From contig NW_024040152.1 in NCBI RefSeq assembly GCF_014851395.1, forward strand, positions 22,553,144-22,617,143: 64,000 bases of DNA. Reading direction: 5' to 3'. Below, in pieces: positions 48,323 to 58,314 of this stretch (positions within the stretch are counted from its first letter, which is position 1; every line of letters begins with the position of its first letter). The position numbers and the translations under genes were made by a program. This DNA is from Micropterus salmoides. Its lineage: Eukaryota > Chordata > Actinopteri > Centrarchiformes > Centrarchidae. The notes under the pieces are model-generated. The model was not told the DNA's origin, did no database searches, and saw nothing but the letters and a program-made list of their open reading frames with translations.

Positions 48323-48870
48323 CCCCAATCACATGGGGGCTCAAAGCTGCATGAAAGGCACCGAGCTTCTACCTGCTCCTACTCCGCCAACAGAGATTAG
48401 CAAACAGTCAAGAATGGGAACAGTTGAACGCCCACCAGTACGCAAGTCCCGGGACGCCAAAGAGTAAAATGTAAAAGTAACTTACTGGTATCGGTGGCCC
48501 TCCTCAAGCACTGCCTGCCTATTATCAAAACTGACACCACATATCTGTGAAGCTGTACTCCACCAGTGAATTACTCTCCGACAAAAATGGCCTTGTTACG
48601 GTCCAGGTCCTTGTTAATGTCCAGACGATCCAATCCACTAAAATATTTAGTCCAAAACAGCTATTGCGTAGCTTTATATTAGCCTAACTACAGCTAAGAT
48701 GTAAACAAAAAAATGCATCTACATGCCAGTTCCCTTTCTTTTGTGTATACACCCACACCGAACACACAGAACACGCGGCAGTTAAAAAATATGCAAGAAT
48801 ATTTTCCACAGACATATTTATATATCGTCGAATACAAAAACGCCTCTCGCTTTACATCTATTTCTATCTA
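48323..48870. other. Non-coding DNA between nested elements
   Basis: No gene. It ends near 48513 with CAAGCACTG, possibly the right edge of an older hAT. The rest is unassigned. Confidence 0.4.
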
Positions 48871-49948
48871 TTAAAGGGACTATATGTAAGTTTTTCATTT
48901 CATTTCAATTTTCATTGCCTTATTGTCAATGGGCTCAAAACTCACTTAGAAATGAAGCACACGCTTGTTTTCTCCATTGCTTGCATCAGCCACTATTCTG
49001 CTTTGAATGTGAGGTCTCCGGGTCGGATTCAGCCCTGTGCACGCTCCCGAGCCTCTCTCTGACTACATCGACAACACGGCAGCTAATGACATGCAGTCCA
49101 CTTACACCATGAAACAACCGGCTCACAGCAAAACACAGGCTCCACGTAAGGATACAAAACAACAATAAAGGTTTATGTGCAGAAGCCCATCTGGCCAAAC
49201 AGGTTCAGATGATGTCGAGTAAGAACAAAGTGATCATTAGTAAAGCCGGAGAAACAAAGACAAAGTCACGTTAGCTCGCAGGCTAACACCGACCAATTGC
49301 TAATGTTATCCGGTGCAAAGTTATATAACGTTAGATTTCCATATTACTTCACCAACTAACGCAACACATGTTACTTTCCTGTGTGCCACTGTTGATTTAG
49401 CCTGCAGAGAGGATGTAACGGTAAAAAGTAAATGTGGTGCGATGAATGTTAGCCTGTGATGCCGCCAGGAGCAGCCAGCTAACGCTACAGTAGCTCAGAC
49501 CTGCTGCTGTTTGCTTCGTAACGTTCAGTTTATGTTTATTGTGGTTTTTATATACAGTCTATGGGTTTTACCAATAACGTAACTCAGGTACACAACTTCT
49601 CCACCTCATTCGCTGTAACTATTAATTACTAATATTATTATAATATTCAGTCCAGCTCACTAACCATTTCATTATCATCCAATACATTTAGCTGTGCTGA
49701 CATTGCTGAGCCTCTGGAGACAGATTCACAGATAGTAAAGATAGTTACCGAAAAGCAGCAGGCGAGCGAACGGTGTAGTATGTCGGCTAAATGCATTAAA
49801 TGTTAACGAGCATGGATTAGTTCTGCGTGCAGCTGATAAAACTATTTCTGTAAAGTTACAGTGGGAGTTTATATGGAAGCCCATTTCCGCCAGTAAAATA
49901 AAAAATAAAATGAAAACTTAGCCTGGATAAAAAAAAATTTAAATCATA

Positions 49949-49990
49949 TTAAGTCGAAATTATGAGATAGTAAGTCATAATTATGAGATA
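49949..49990 (+). repeat. Left subterminal 21-bp repeats (2 units)
   Basis: Two adjacent units of TTAAGTCGAAATTATGAGAT(A) type, inverse to those at the other end. They probably form part of the transposase-binding region. Confidence 0.85.
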
Positions 49991-50815
49991 GTATGTGCAC
50001 ATGTGCACCACTTGCGCTGTCTTCAATCGTTCCTTCATCACCTCCCTGGCCTAAGCATGCAAACGATATGCAATTCTAAAGGTAAGATGAATATTACAGG
50101 TGACATTAGTAAAAGTTAAATATTAGGTGTAAAAGTAGTGTTTTAATCATTCCGACTGTGATGTAGTTTTAATAATATATTTCACTGTCTAGAACCATGG
50201 GTTTGTCGTAACGTTCACACACCACTAGATGGTGACCCTGACGTTGTGTATCAATGTTTACTAGAGTTGTACTCTCTCCTATTCATCACGTTAATAGGAA
50301 CTACGCTACCATGTTATGACATTAGGCTCAGGCATATACGATATGTAAAACGGACAGTTCGACATCTAATGTCATGACACAGGCCACACGCCACATGTAA
50401 TTCCGAGGTGTTTTGAAAAATATGTGGCCCATCCCCTCACCAGCCATGGACCAGGCTTCTGTGGTAGGTTCAATGGCATTCAGTGGCAGTGATAATTAAA
50501 CCTGTTATGTAGTAGCAGTACTTAGCGTACAGTGCCACTAAACTGGAAACAGATAACTAGCATTACTAAAAATATTTTTTTTAAAAGGAAATATATATAA
50601 CATAGATGGCAGGGGCCAGACAGGGTGGGGTGTAACAAGAACATGAAAATATTGTATACTTGGGGGTGGGGGTGCGACCAAAACCCGTGAATGCCGTAAC
50701 TACAAACCAAAAAGAATTAGTAAAAATCAACTATATGTATTTTATTTCTTTAATGTCACAATAAACCTTTGATTTTATTCAACAGAGGTTCAGAGGTGTT
50801 TTGTTCTGTCACAAA
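49991..50815. other. 5' region of the SAM-HECT gene
   Basis: No coding frame was recognised. A splice-donor-like CTAAAGGTAAGATG at about 50075-50088 could end a non-coding first exon. A second acceptor-like site TTTATTCAACAG ends at 50785, 30 bases before the first coding ATG. The promoter is expected in this interval, but no motif is diagnostic. Confidence 0.35.
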
Positions 50816-52712
50816 ATGGATGAGTTGAGTGACTACTTAAGGTCAAGACATGTGCCTGAGGACATACAGCGAAGGGAACAGGAGAAGATAGTTAATATAG
50901 GAAATGCACATCACACATAAATCATCACATATAAATATTTTTAAAAACCCAAAGTTTCAAAGAGCTTTGTAAATAATATCTGGTTCTATTTACAGTTTTT
51001 TAAATGCTTTTAACTTAATGCATTTGACATAGGAATTCATGAAATATTTCTGCATTGTAGATTGATTCCAGTGTCATACGTTTCATGACAGATGACCAGT
51101 TAAAAGAGTATCTGCCATCCTATGGTGATCGACTAGCTGTTTTTGGATACTGCAGAGGGAAAGAAAAGGAACCTAGTAGTCGCAAGTCAAAGATCTTTGA
51201 GCGACTTAGAGGAAAGCTTGCAAGAAACAAAGGTGCCTAGGTGAGAGAGAACGCCAAACACCTGAGAATAGAATAGAATGCTGAGAAGACAGAGAAAAAT
51301 TGAGCTGGGATGGATGCATTTTAGAGAAGGGGAATTTATGCAGGTACGCACCAAAAAGGGTGGGGGAACCAGAAAAGAGAGTGTCTCAAAGGACAGTAAA
51401 AAACAGAACTTGATTGAAAAGGCTGTGCAGTTGATTGATTTAACTGACTTTCAGCAGCATTCATTAGAGGATAGTATCACAGTCGGGGAACTTTATGAAA
51501 AGACAAAGTTACCTGTTCTACGTTTCTTTTTAACAACCAAGAAAAGAAACATTGCCAGTGACATAAATGAGGAGGAGAATAGTGATGCAACTTCACAAGA
51601 AGGTGAAAAGACACATGACAGACTTGATATCCATTACCCTTCTCCAGTCTCCACTTCTACGGCAGACGCTGTGGAGCTAAATACTTCAGATGTTCTTTAT
51701 GTTGGAAGCAGCACAGTATTCGCAAATGCAAGCAGTGAGAGTGTTTCCTTTCTTTACGCCACAGTCGAGCCAACTGGTGCATCTACTTTGCCAGATCATG
51801 AAACATTGCTTCATGTGGATGCTTTAGAGGATAGTGGAATTATAACTTTCCACACAGAAAGCATCTCTGGGATGGAGTACTCTAGTCTTGATGATACCTT
51901 GCCTCTCCAACAGGAACTGTCTTTTGAATCACCCGTTCCTCCTTCCATGGATCTGTTGCAGGAAGGAGACAATCACAGAGATAGAGTGAAGAAAATTATT
52001 GTTCTCCACTCTATCTCTGTGATTCTTAGAGACCTGTGATTTCTGAGCAAGGTATCATGGAGGATGAAATCTACTTTAAAGTTATTCTTCCTGATGGAAA
52101 GCTTGAAAAGGCTGTGGAGTGTTTTGAGAGATGTACTGTCAGAATTTTGGAATGACTTTTATGAGCAGTGCACAATAGGAAATGCTTTTAAAGTTCCATA
52201 CCTACGTCATGATTTTGGTAAACAAGAATGGGAAATTGATAATCACATTTGGCTGGCAAAAAGTGAAGTACTTTCCTTTAAAACTTGCACCTGTACTTTT
52301 GGAGCAAGCTGTTTTGGGTTTTGTAGAGAGTGATCTTGTGTACAGCTTTTTTAATTCTGTGTCAAAGTCTGAGCGAGTGATCCTTGAATCTTGTCGTTCA
52401 GATTTTGAAATCAATTACTTACCCCAGTTCCCAGAATTCCCAGGAGAAACAAATTGTCAAGTACGTAAGTGCGTACCTTAGAGAGTCAGACACCCAGCAT
52501 CTCTCCTCTTTCCTCAGATTTTGCACTGGATCAGACTACTTCACAGGAAAGAGGATCACTGTCAGCTTCACACAACTTCAGGGATTTTAAAAAAAACCTG
52601 TTGCTCATACATGTGGCTGTTACTTGGATTGCCAGTCAGCTATGACAGCTACCCAGATTTTCGACATGAAATGAACAAGGTCTTAGAAACCAATGTCTGG
52701 GTAATGGACATT
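50816..52712 (+). pseudogene. SAM-like plus HECT E3 ubiquitin-ligase-like gene, degenerate
   Basis: Exon 1 (50816-50890, starting MDELSDYLRSRHVPEDI) ends at a GT donor. Exon 2 begins at 51061 after ...TTGTAG in the same phase. Together they give a SAM-like helical domain (FMTDDQLKEYLPSYGDRL). The next open stretch (51278-52039) holds GWMHFREGEFMQVRTKKGGG and SITVGELYEKTKLPVLRF, then a Ser/Thr/acid-rich linker. Beyond an inverted duplication (51971-52024) come HECT pieces in changing frames: VILPDGKLEKAV, LSEFWNDFYEQC, FGWQKVKYFPLKLAPVLLEQ, LSSFLRFCTGSD, HTCGC with the presumed catalytic Cys (TGT at 52612-52614), and SYDSYPDF. HECT ligases form a thioester with ubiquitin on that Cys. At least four frameshifts and an internal loss after LEKAV mean no functional product. 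The relation to fish G2E3-like HECT proteins is from memory. Confidence 0.8.
51971..52024. repeat. Perfect 18-bp inverted repeat within the HECT gene
   Basis: AATCACAGAGATAGAGTG (51971-51988) and its exact inverse (52007-52024) are separated by 18 bases. It disrupts the reading frame just before the HECT domain. Confidence 0.92.
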
Positions 52713-52728
52713 ACCCCCCCCCGTACAT

Positions 52729-52755
52729 GTCACATGTACAAGGAGTACATGTGAC
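52729..52755. repeat. Perfect 11-bp hairpin after the HECT gene
   Basis: GTCACATGTAC, a 5-base loop, and GTACATGTGAC. It lies just past the degenerate C-terminus and could form an RNA hairpin in the 3' region. Confidence 0.9.
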
Positions 52756-53241
52756 ATTATAGTCCAAGTTTGTTACAAGGTAAACATTCTTTATTAATTT
52801 CACATCATAAGCACTATTTTAATATTCAGGTGCTGTTTTTGTTTTCTTGTATTCCAAAAGACAGTTTTGCATTGTCAACCATTCCAGATGCCTAGAGCTG
52901 GTTTACTCTTAAAGGCTCCCTGCTGTTGCAATTTAAATCACATTGCAGTTGAAAATGAAATCATATGCAATTTTGTATGCTGTGGTTGTTTAAACATTGC
53001 AATAAATGATTCATTTAATACATGTGTGGATTTTTTACTCAGTTATTACTCAGTGTTGGGACGATACTTTATGTGTACCTATATTTTGTTCAAAAGTGTA
53101 TCCTTTATGTGTTTAAATAGCCACACTATTAGCATTCATCATAGGTTGAAACATTAGAAATTTGACGACTGCAATCAGTTACATTTCAAAACAGGAAACA
53201 AAAAACATTGACATACAACATGTGGCACAGACCCAGGAAAG
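52756..53241. other. Intergenic spacer between the convergent genes
   Basis: AT-rich, with no gene seen. The 3' ends of both genes face each other here. AATAAA-like words (CAATAAATG at about 52999) could serve polyadenylation. Confidence 0.5.
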
Positions 53242-54830
53242 TTAATGATCTAGATCTAGTTCATTTTTTGTCAGCTGTCTGAGTTGAATATACAGGTCAA
53301 CTGTTTCAAACACATCATTTGTTAATTTCAGATTATGCTGTGTCATTAGGTCCACACAGATACGGAACAGGTCTTCATCACATGGAAAGTCTTTGAAAAC
53401 ACATTTTTTAATGCAGACTTGAATCTTCTCCAGGTCCACATGGTGTAAACAGTCTCAGCCTCCATACAGATGAGGGACTGCATGCAATATGGAGGGACGT
53501 CCATGAGGTGGTCGTGAGTTGTGGACTTGACGGAATCTGTGGTTGTTCCAAGTCATAACAACCTCATCAAGTTCTTCCTAGGACACAAATAGTATTCAGT
53601 TACATTATATAAAAATATTGGGCATATTTGATTAATGCCATAGTGAGGTAGCCCTGACCCATGGCTTTTTTTATTTGTGAGATTTGCCTTCTGGTTGTAA
53701 TATGACAGGTTGGCACAACAGCATTATTTAATACCTGCTAAATGTAATTTGCTGCTGTGCAACTATTGAAATTATATTTTTATAGCTATGAAAATGTGGT
53801 GGAAGAACCAAAAACTGAAAAGGGGCTTTTACTTCATTATGTCATGCTATGTATTACACAGGACATTTCCTATTTGATGCATAGCTACACTGAATACCTG
53901 AACCCACATTATTGCTTTTGACAACAAGAAACAATTATTTATGTATTATTCACACAGCAATGACATTTTAAGCATGGTTATTTGTGGCTCTTAAAAATAT
54001 TATTGAGCAATCTTTTATCTCATAATGTGAAAGTAAAACAATACCTGTATTGTTTGAAGAAAACAAAACTGGATCAAGGACACCAAGAAGTTGTCTGAGA
54101 AGTAGCCATCTTCTCTCAGTTTGTCAAATAGGTCTATCCAAAACTGGACACACTCACTGCGCAAGATCAACCACCATCTTTCAATCCGCTGATTTCCAGG
54201 TAACATAGTCATAAAATGCAAAAAACGCTGCATTTCAGCCATAAGGCCATTTTCTGTTCCTAAATCAAGTCTGAGTCTGGCAGGACACCCACCAGTGTTG
54301 ATCACAGCATCCATAAAGTAGCCTGTGATGATCTTTGGGTCATTGTTTGTTTTGTAAGCTTCAAGCCATATCATCTTTCTAGAAAACCCATCAATACATC
54401 CACTGATTCCGATTCCAAATGGCTTAAGCTTGTCATAGCCATCAATGTGCCAGACATAGTTTGGACCACAGCTGTGGTAAACACGTCTTCATAGTCTGTT
54501 TCTTGACCTCAGATCAACACCTTCACCATCCAATAACTGTAGCAATATTCAAACTGTTTCTCTGTCAGTCCCAATTCCATGTAACCAACATTTTTGGTGC
54601 ATCCAACTATAACCATGGAACTGTCCAGATGTTTCCAGTTGTTGTTCAGTGAAGGTTGCCACATCAGCCACATCGGTTTTATTCTTTCTACGCCACAGTT
54701 GCTTCTTGCTTAAAAGCCTTTCAAGGGTGCGTTTGCTTAGTACAATCCCATGTGAATCAGAAAGCAAATGAAGTATTTCATCTGTTGTAAAGCCACGTTT
54801 AAAGTAGTCTTCAATGTACTCACAATCCAT
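53242..54830 (-). pseudogene. Integrase-like DDE transposase, two exons, three in-frame stops
   Basis: Exon 1 runs from ATG 54830 (MDCEYIEDYFKRGFTTDEIL, a helix-turn-helix start followed by RTLERLLSKKQLWRRKNK) to 54045. The retrovirus-type integrase (rve-like) core follows: first Asp in YVWHIDGYDKL, second Asp in LRLDLGTENG, Glu in NQRIERWW. Exon 1 ends at an ACAG|GTAT donor. Exon 2 starts at 53577 after TCCTAG in the same phase with EELDEVVMTWNNHRFRQ and ends at TAA 53242-53244. Three TGA codons interrupt the frame: after DRETV, after RSRNRL and after HLYGG. The first two stand where Arg is expected, consistent with CGA to TGA decay. A short stretch between MQRFLHF and NQRIE looks deleted in frame. 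The enzyme presumably cut and joined this element's ends. It is inactive in this copy. Confidence 0.85.
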
Positions 54831-54889
54831 TTCTGTGTCAAACTGAATATGAGAACAGAAAGAGTTGCTACTTTGACTGTTGTGTTTAC

Positions 54890-54994
54890 TATCTCATAAT
54901 TATGACTTAGTATCTCATAATTATGACTTACTATCTCATAATTTCGACTTAGTATCTCATAATTATGACTTACTATCTCATAATTTCGACTTAA
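54890..54994 (-). repeat. Right subterminal 21-bp repeat array (5 units)
   Basis: Five tandem 21-base units TATCTCATAATTATGACTTA(G/C) or TATCTCATAATTTCGACTTA(G/A). The ATGA and TCGA variants are interleaved in the order ATGA, ATGA, TCGA, ATGA, TCGA. The left end has only two units, so the ends are asymmetric. The array sits about 60 bases inside the terminus and about 60 bases upstream of the integrase start. Confidence 0.9.
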
Positions 54995-55412
54995 TATGAT
55001 TTAAAAAGTTTTCATTTTATTTTTAATTTTACTGGCGGAAATGGGCTTCCATAAGTTTACCTGAGCTCTGTCTGTTCTCCCTGTCTGTCTATAGCCACTG
55101 TCACTCTACCTTTTTTCTGGAGTATTGTGCCAATGTGCTGCTTGCTGTGCTGAATGAAAGGTACGACGCCGGTGTTGATCTGCCTCTGAGACGGGAACGT
55201 TGAAGTAACAGAGCCTGAACATGTCTGAAGAAAAGCCACAGCCAGCATGCTGGTGTTCCTGCGTTTATTGTGGTATTTCTGTATGAAACTGGTTGTGTTT
55301 TGGATTATGCTCGCTCATGAGTTCAAGAGAGCACGCATACGAGTACACACCTGGTTGCAATCTTAGAAGTGCACCGCTAGTGGCCGCTGAAAACTGCATA
55401 ATGCCACTTTAA

Positions 55413-57492
55413 CTCTCATTTGCACAGCTTTTAAGTTGACTAAACCATTCATTACTTAGGTAACTGCATTTATCCATGAATAGCTTCCACAAGTTTATCA
55501 ACGAAGTCAAAAGAGTTAATTAGAAATGCATTACTTTTTCTCAGCATGTGCTCATTGCCTGTCTTGACACTTGCACTTCAGTACTGTAGCTCACCTTAAT
55601 AAAGCATTCATTAATTCCTTTATTAGACCTCTACAGTGCGCTGCTTGCCCGACTCTTCACTTGACTTGTGCACCATGTCACCTGCACTGCTGTGAGAACA
55701 TCCAATACTGAAAAGGTCAAGGTGTCATCACTACTGTGGAAGTGAGAGTGTGCAGCTGTAATGCATAGACATAACTGTCACTGTCATGGAAGCTGTCCGT
55801 GTGAGACTCTCTACTTGTTCTCTCTCAGTGACTCTGCAACTGCAACTGCTGTCTTCACAGTGGTTCATCATGCTAATAGATAAATGATTAGCACATGCGC
55901 CTTGGTAGATACCAGTCAATTAATCTTAGCAATTATTGTCTGCTTTATGATCTTTTGGTGCCACTATTACTGTTTTATTGGTCTGTATAAACTGCTGTCT
56001 CTTCTTCTTGACAGATGATGAAGGATACTTAAGCTAAGATGCTGTAATTCCATCTCTGGTAATCAAGAGAATGTGTGTTATGCTCTTTGCTAATCTCTAA
56101 GGAACACATTAAGTATATCTTAAGAAATACAGTGATAAGTGAATTAGCATACATTTGTTAACAAGAATGAATATCTTTTTTTCCAGATGTTTTTTTAACT
56201 GTGCTTGACTCTGATCTTTGACCTGTATAGAAAGTGTTTTCTCCCAGTAGGAGATGGCATTTTCTTAAAGGGGATTAGCCACCGTAATACAGTGTCAAAT
56301 TTTGTCTAAGTTTCTAATTGTTTAATCATGATTCAACGTTGTCAGACGAAAGCTGCATATCATAAAGACAGACTTCTCTGCTACTCAGGAATCCCGGAAA
56401 ACATCTGCATTTCACATACACAGTCCCACAGTCCCAGTTTAATAAACCTTTCTCTGCACATAAAGGACCACTATAAAGTTTAAATCTGCACACAACTCAA
56501 CAAGCTGGATTTTAACTCAGGATCAAGGCATCTCATGTTATCTCTCTCTTCTCACTACAGTACACGCACTCACATGCAGTGCACGCAATCTTCAGCTCAA
56601 CTGCTGTCCCCTTGCTGATTTCCTTCAGCCTGGAGGTGGAAGAATAATGATCATAAAAATGTCACCACGCATTCGCTCCTGAGAGACAGAAAGAGAGAGT
56701 GCAGTAATTTTCATGTGGTGAAAGGCTGTTTCAATGGTCATGCTAAGAATGGGAAAGACAGAGACAACAAATCCATGTAAGTAATGGAAGTCCGTGTAAT
56801 TGAGTGGCCTGAGAGGCTTGGAGAGGTAGAAAAAGTGTTGTTTTGTACTGAGGTACAAGAGTTTGTGATGTGCGTGTATGACACAGTGGAGGTGAGACAG
56901 TGAGACTAAAAATACTTAGAGGCAGGAAGTTAGCCGGGCGTCAGAGAGAGAGCCCTGTGAGAACACCACAGCTTGGTGAAACCACCCGATGAGGTGTCTC
57001 ATTCCTACGCACAAACACACACACACACACACACTCGCGCACAGCTGTGCGAATGCTGTCAATTACTTTTTTTCATAATGGAAGACTATTTCCTCTCTCG
57101 CTGATACTGTGATCTTGGTAAACCATGGTGAAGCAGAGCAGATGTAAAAACTGCCACTTTCAGCACAAGCAAGTATTTGAAAAAAATTGACTTGATCATG
57201 ATACAGGCTAATATAAAAAAGTTTTTTATGTACTGTACATGATCACATGACAATACTGCAGGTACAGTATCTACAGAGAACTGTACGTTTTTAGTTAAAG
57301 TACTAATGCATTGTCTCCTTAGTTCAGTAAATGTTTCTCCTTGGAATATGGAAAGATGGTGTTCTTATAAACTATTAAGTGCAACCAGTTGAGACACAAA
57401 GATGTGTATTGGGTTCTCCCTCTGTGCGTTTCTGGTCTGGTAGTAAAAAAAACAACATAAGCCTCTTCTCCTATAAGAGACCAAGGCAAGGC
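55413..57492. other. Non-coding DNA
   Basis: No gene or transposon end was recognised. A short (AC)n run lies at about 57010-57033 and otherwise the sequence is unique. Confidence 0.55.

Positions 57493-57525
<33 letters not shown>
57493..57525. repeat. (AAT)11 tail
   Basis: A trinucleotide run at the 3' edge of the LINE. Confidence 0.93.
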
Positions 57526-58314
57526 CATTATTTGTAGAGCACTTTTCAAAAACAAGTTACAAAGTGCTTTAACAAGTGTAAAGACAAAAATACCCAAAAG
57601 ACAATAATACAAAAACAATACAAGATAAAAGCAAGAAAAAAGGGCAGGCAAGTTTATTTGTATGGCACATTTCAACAAGGTAATTCAAAGTGCTTTACAT
57701 AAAACATAAAAGCAACAGTGAAATATAAAAAAGTTTAAAAGCAACATTGGGAAATTGAAAAAATACACATTAAAATATAATAAAAGTTACAGTGCAGTGT
57801 ACAATCAGGGTTAAAAGAGTTAAATGGAAAATAAAACAGGCTTTGAGGGGTTGAGCAAATAATTGAGTTACAATTATTTTGAAAAGAGAATAAACAGAGA
57901 AGTACACTTAATCTACTCTCTCTAGCTAGTCTTTACTTGGGTCCATAGCAATCTTTGGGTCCACTGAAACTCCAAAAACCCTCGGACACTACAGAGAAAC
58001 CAGGACATGTCTGTCCGCAGGCCACTTTGGTCCAGTTATTCTCTGGACCCACTTGCTCGTTTACAGGTGGACAAAGGGTTCTGCAAATCACTCAGGCGTG
58101 GGATTTAAGACCACTTCCTTCACTCTGTTCAATGTCACTCTCTTTATCTTTTCACTAAATTACCTACTCATTTCTCACAGTCTAAATATTTAATTAAAAG
58201 CAATGGTAAAAAGCTAAAAACAAAGAAAAAGAAAACAGGACAGTAAAAGTTACAGTGCAGTGTAAGTTATCAATCTACTAGTTAAAGGCAGTGGTAAAAA
58301 GAAAAGTCTTCAGT

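Larger units (their letters stand above)
49872..55053. mobile_element. Two-gene DNA transposon: integrase-like transposase plus SAM-HECT gene (5,182 bp)
   Basis: The terminal inverted repeats begin TATGGAAGCCCATTTCCGCC at both ends and agree for 28 bases without mismatch. They continue to agree through AAAATAAAATGAAAACTT and into a 21-bp subterminal repeat. The left arm has one extra insertion of about 18 bases. The target duplication AGTTTA is perfect (49866-49871 and 55054-55059), and removing the element restores a continuous TTAA-family repeat. Inside are a plus-strand SAM/HECT gene (from 50816) and a minus-strand integrase-like gene (from 54830), converging near 52.7-53.2 kb. The integrase type and 6-bp duplication do not fit Tc1, hAT or piggyBac. 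IS3EU-like or Ginger-like superfamilies are possible, but I cannot assign one. Confidence 0.9.
48871..55412 (+). mobile_element. TTAA-flanked repeat, copy B, split by a 5.2-kb transposon
   Basis: TTAA is present at both edges (48871-48874 and 55409-55412). The left edge TTAAAGGGACTATATG and the right edge (reverse-complemented TTAAAGTGGCATTATG) agree at most positions, consistent with a TTAA-specific DNA transposon such as piggyBac or Kolobok. Excluding the insertion, it is about 1.35 kb with no recognisable transposase. The other copies are 4860-5623 (same orientation) and 62065-62820 (inverted). The GCTAACG/CGTTAGC motif is frequent inside. The element was already here when the 49872-55053 transposon inserted. 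Confidence 0.65.

Noticed and set aside
46936..48513. Outermost hAT with CAGTGCTTGA ends
   Set aside because: The end match is short and the possible duplication (CCTATAAT/CCTATTAT) needs four extra bases at the right end. I kept it as a possibility in a finding, not as a feature.
53242..54830. Endogenous retrovirus as the source of the integrase domain
   Set aside because: There are no LTRs, gag, protease or reverse transcriptase next to it. It has its own intron and lies between DNA-transposon inverted repeats.
54890..54994. CRISPR-like spaced repeats
   Set aside because: The 21-bp units are directly tandem without spacers, lie at a transposon end, and the DNA is eukaryotic.
49872..55053. 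Assignment to Tc1, hAT, piggyBac or Polinton
   Set aside because: The 6-bp duplication, integrase-type core and lack of polymerase or capsid genes do not fit these groups.
57955..58158. A 67-codon plus-strand frame in the LINE UTR
   Set aside because: No domain was recognised and it lies antisense to the LINE, so it is a chance frame.
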